Below, one piece after another: positions 7,173 to 7,840 of a stretch of 7,840 bases of DNA. Every line of letters begins with the position of its first letter. Position 1 is the first letter of the stretch. The stretch is from an uncultured Caulobacteraceae bacterium (GTDB lineage Bacteria > Pseudomonadota > Alphaproteobacteria > Caulobacterales > Caulobacteraceae): positions 1 to 7,840 of the forward strand of contig CALFYB010000323.1 of NCBI GenBank assembly GCA_937952995.1, written 5' to 3'. The notes beneath the pieces are model-generated. The model saw only the letters and a list, made by a program, of their open reading frames with translations, was not told where the DNA came from and ran no database searches. The translations under genes were made by a program, and so were the position numbers.

Positions 7173-7823
7173 ATGGCTCTGCAGGTCGGAAGTGCGCGCG
7201 GCGGTGGCCTGATCGTCAATGGGAAGGTTTCGAAAACCGCCTCAGAGGCTGCCGATATCCTGACCCGGAGTGGCTATCGTTGGCTCGATGGCTCCGATGG
7301 TAAGGTTGATGGTGTCACCAACCTGACGTTCGCCTTTAAAAGTTTCGCGACCACCACCGATCCGGCCAGTTTTTCACGATTCACCGAGGCGGAGATCAAC
7401 TTCACCCTATCGATGTTGGTGTCTTGGACCGATGTCGCCAATGTGAAATTCAATCGCGTTGGAACCGGGACGGTTGGCGAGCAGGCCTATTCCAACAACG
7501 CTACCATCCTGTTTTCGAACTATTCGGCCGCAGATGGGTCCGCCGCCTATGCTTATATGCCAGGTAATACGGATCCAACGTCAGCCTCGGGCGATGTCCA
7601 CGTCAATATAAACTACGCGAGCAGCCGAAATTACGACTATCTGACCTATGGGCGACTGACCATAGCGCACGAATTTGGCCATGCTTTAGGCCTAGCCCAT
7701 GGTGGCAACTATAATGGAAGTGCGGATTACGGCACCAGCAATTTCTTTCGCGGGCGGTGCCTCCACCGCCCATTCGTGCCCAAAGCTCAGGTAGTAGAAC
7801 ACAGCGCCGCGCAGGTGCACTGA
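7173..7823 (+). CDS. Second serralysin-family (M10) metalloprotease, broken after the zinc site
   Basis: This is a paralogue of the gene just upstream. Residues 19-181 match residues 86-248 of that protein at about 74% identity by hand count. They include HEFGHALGLAH at 166-176, so all three zinc histidines and the catalytic Glu are present. The frame continues to a TGA at 7821-7823 (216 residues), but protease homology ends near residue 192 (NFF, about 7748). The last 24 residues are antisense to an AraC-type gene and resemble nothing in M10. The Met-turn, RTX region and secretion tail are missing, so the product as read would be neither active nor exported. The ATG is supported by GAGAAAG at 7158-7164, and an in-frame TAG at 7137-7139 rules out an earlier start. 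The protein lacks the roughly 60-residue leader of its neighbour. The truncation may be a genuine rearrangement or a sequence chimera. Confidence 0.82.
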   Translation: MALQVGSARGGGLIVNGKVSKTASEAADILTRSGYRWLDGSDGKVDGVTNLTFAFKSFATTTDPASFSRFTEAEINFTLSMLVSWTDVANVKFNRVGTGTVGEQAYSNNATILFSNYSAADGSAAYAYMPGNTDPTSASGDVHVNINYASSRNYDYLTYGRLTIAHEFGHALGLAHGGNYNGSADYGTSNFFRGRCLHRPFVPKAQVVEHSAAQVH

Positions 7824-7838
7824 GCGCAGCACATCGGA
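7692..7838 (-). pseudogene. AraC-family transcriptional regulator, N-terminal fragment
   Basis: The minus strand read from 7838 leftward gives SDVLRSVHLRGAVFYYLSF, followed by EWAVEAPPAKEIA. This is the opening of the cupin-type ligand-binding domain of AraC-family regulators, where DxLSDVLRxVRLxGAVF and APPAxEIAP are typical. The start codon lies just beyond the right edge. Homology ends at about 7737; the frame then runs through antisense protease sequence to a TAG at 7692-7694. The rest of the sensor domain and the whole helix-turn-helix domain are missing, so the fragment cannot bind DNA. Its broken end meets the broken end of the second metalloprotease gene. The call rests on my memory of the family pattern over about 34 residues. 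Confidence 0.7.
7737..7751. other. Junction between two truncated genes (rearrangement or chimera breakpoint)
   Basis: To the left, the plus strand encodes M10 protease up to about 7748. To the right, the minus strand encodes an AraC-family regulator down to about 7737. The two homologies meet or overlap by a few bases, with no spacer, insertion sequence or visible terminal repeat. Both genes keep their 5' parts and lose their 3' parts, the arrangement expected at an inversion breakpoint or an inverted chimera. Confidence 0.6.
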
Positions 7839-7840
7839 CA

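Noticed and set aside
7752..7771. Perfect 8-bp hairpin GGGCGGTG-CCTC-CACCGCCC, resembling a terminator or a mobile-element end
   Set aside because: It falls inside minus-strand codons for WAVEAPP of the AraC fragment, has no T run, and has no matching copy elsewhere in the window. It is most simply a coding coincidence.
7749..7823. Simple frameshift as the cause of the broken second metalloprotease
   Set aside because: Neither of the other plus-strand frames after 7748 resumes M10 sequence, whereas the minus strand matches AraC proteins. A junction explains the data; a frameshift does not.

Overview
The window reads as chromosomal DNA of a GC-rich alphaproteobacterium. The serralysin sequences, the DUF1993 protein and the codon use would suit Caulobacterales (Caulobacter, Brevundimonas, Phenylobacterium, Asticcacaulis) or related groups. 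That placement is inferred from protein flavour only, because no rRNA or other marker is present.

Layout. (1) Positions 2-739 hold the C-terminal half of an aldehyde dehydrogenase, cut by the left edge. Two bases after its stop comes a complete iron-dependent alcohol dehydrogenase (742-1923). The pair looks like an operon carrying out alcohol -> aldehyde -> acid oxidation on an unidentified substrate. (2) A strong 15-bp stem-loop (1942-1988) separates this pair from a complete DUF1993 protein (2010-2516). (3) A 328-bp AT-rich gap (2517-2844, about 35% GC, falling to about 22%) holds no gene. It is the likely control region of the next gene. (4) Positions 2845-7095 encode a 1416-residue secreted metalloprotease of the serralysin (M10) family. 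It has an intact zinc site and Met-turn, ten tandem 81- or 90-residue RTX-containing modules (4144-6789), and a serralysin-type C-terminal domain carrying the expected type I secretion signal. (5) A second M10 gene starts at 7173 in the same direction. Its catalytic domain is about 74% identical to the first by hand count, but its homology stops near 7748, before the Met-turn. (6) From about 7740 to the right edge, the minus strand encodes the N-terminal segment of an AraC-family regulator. This segment is cut off exactly where the protease homology ends.

The two points most worth following are the junction near 7737-7751 and the internal order of the RTX array. At the junction, two unrelated truncated genes are joined with their broken ends together. 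It is either a real inversion breakpoint or an assembly or amplification chimera. In the array, units 4-5-6 and 7-8-9 share private features at an exact 783-bp spacing, so a three-unit block seems to have been duplicated. The short units differ from the long ones by exactly one nonapeptide turn. I see no CRISPR array, tRNA, insertion sequence or clearly new multigene system here.
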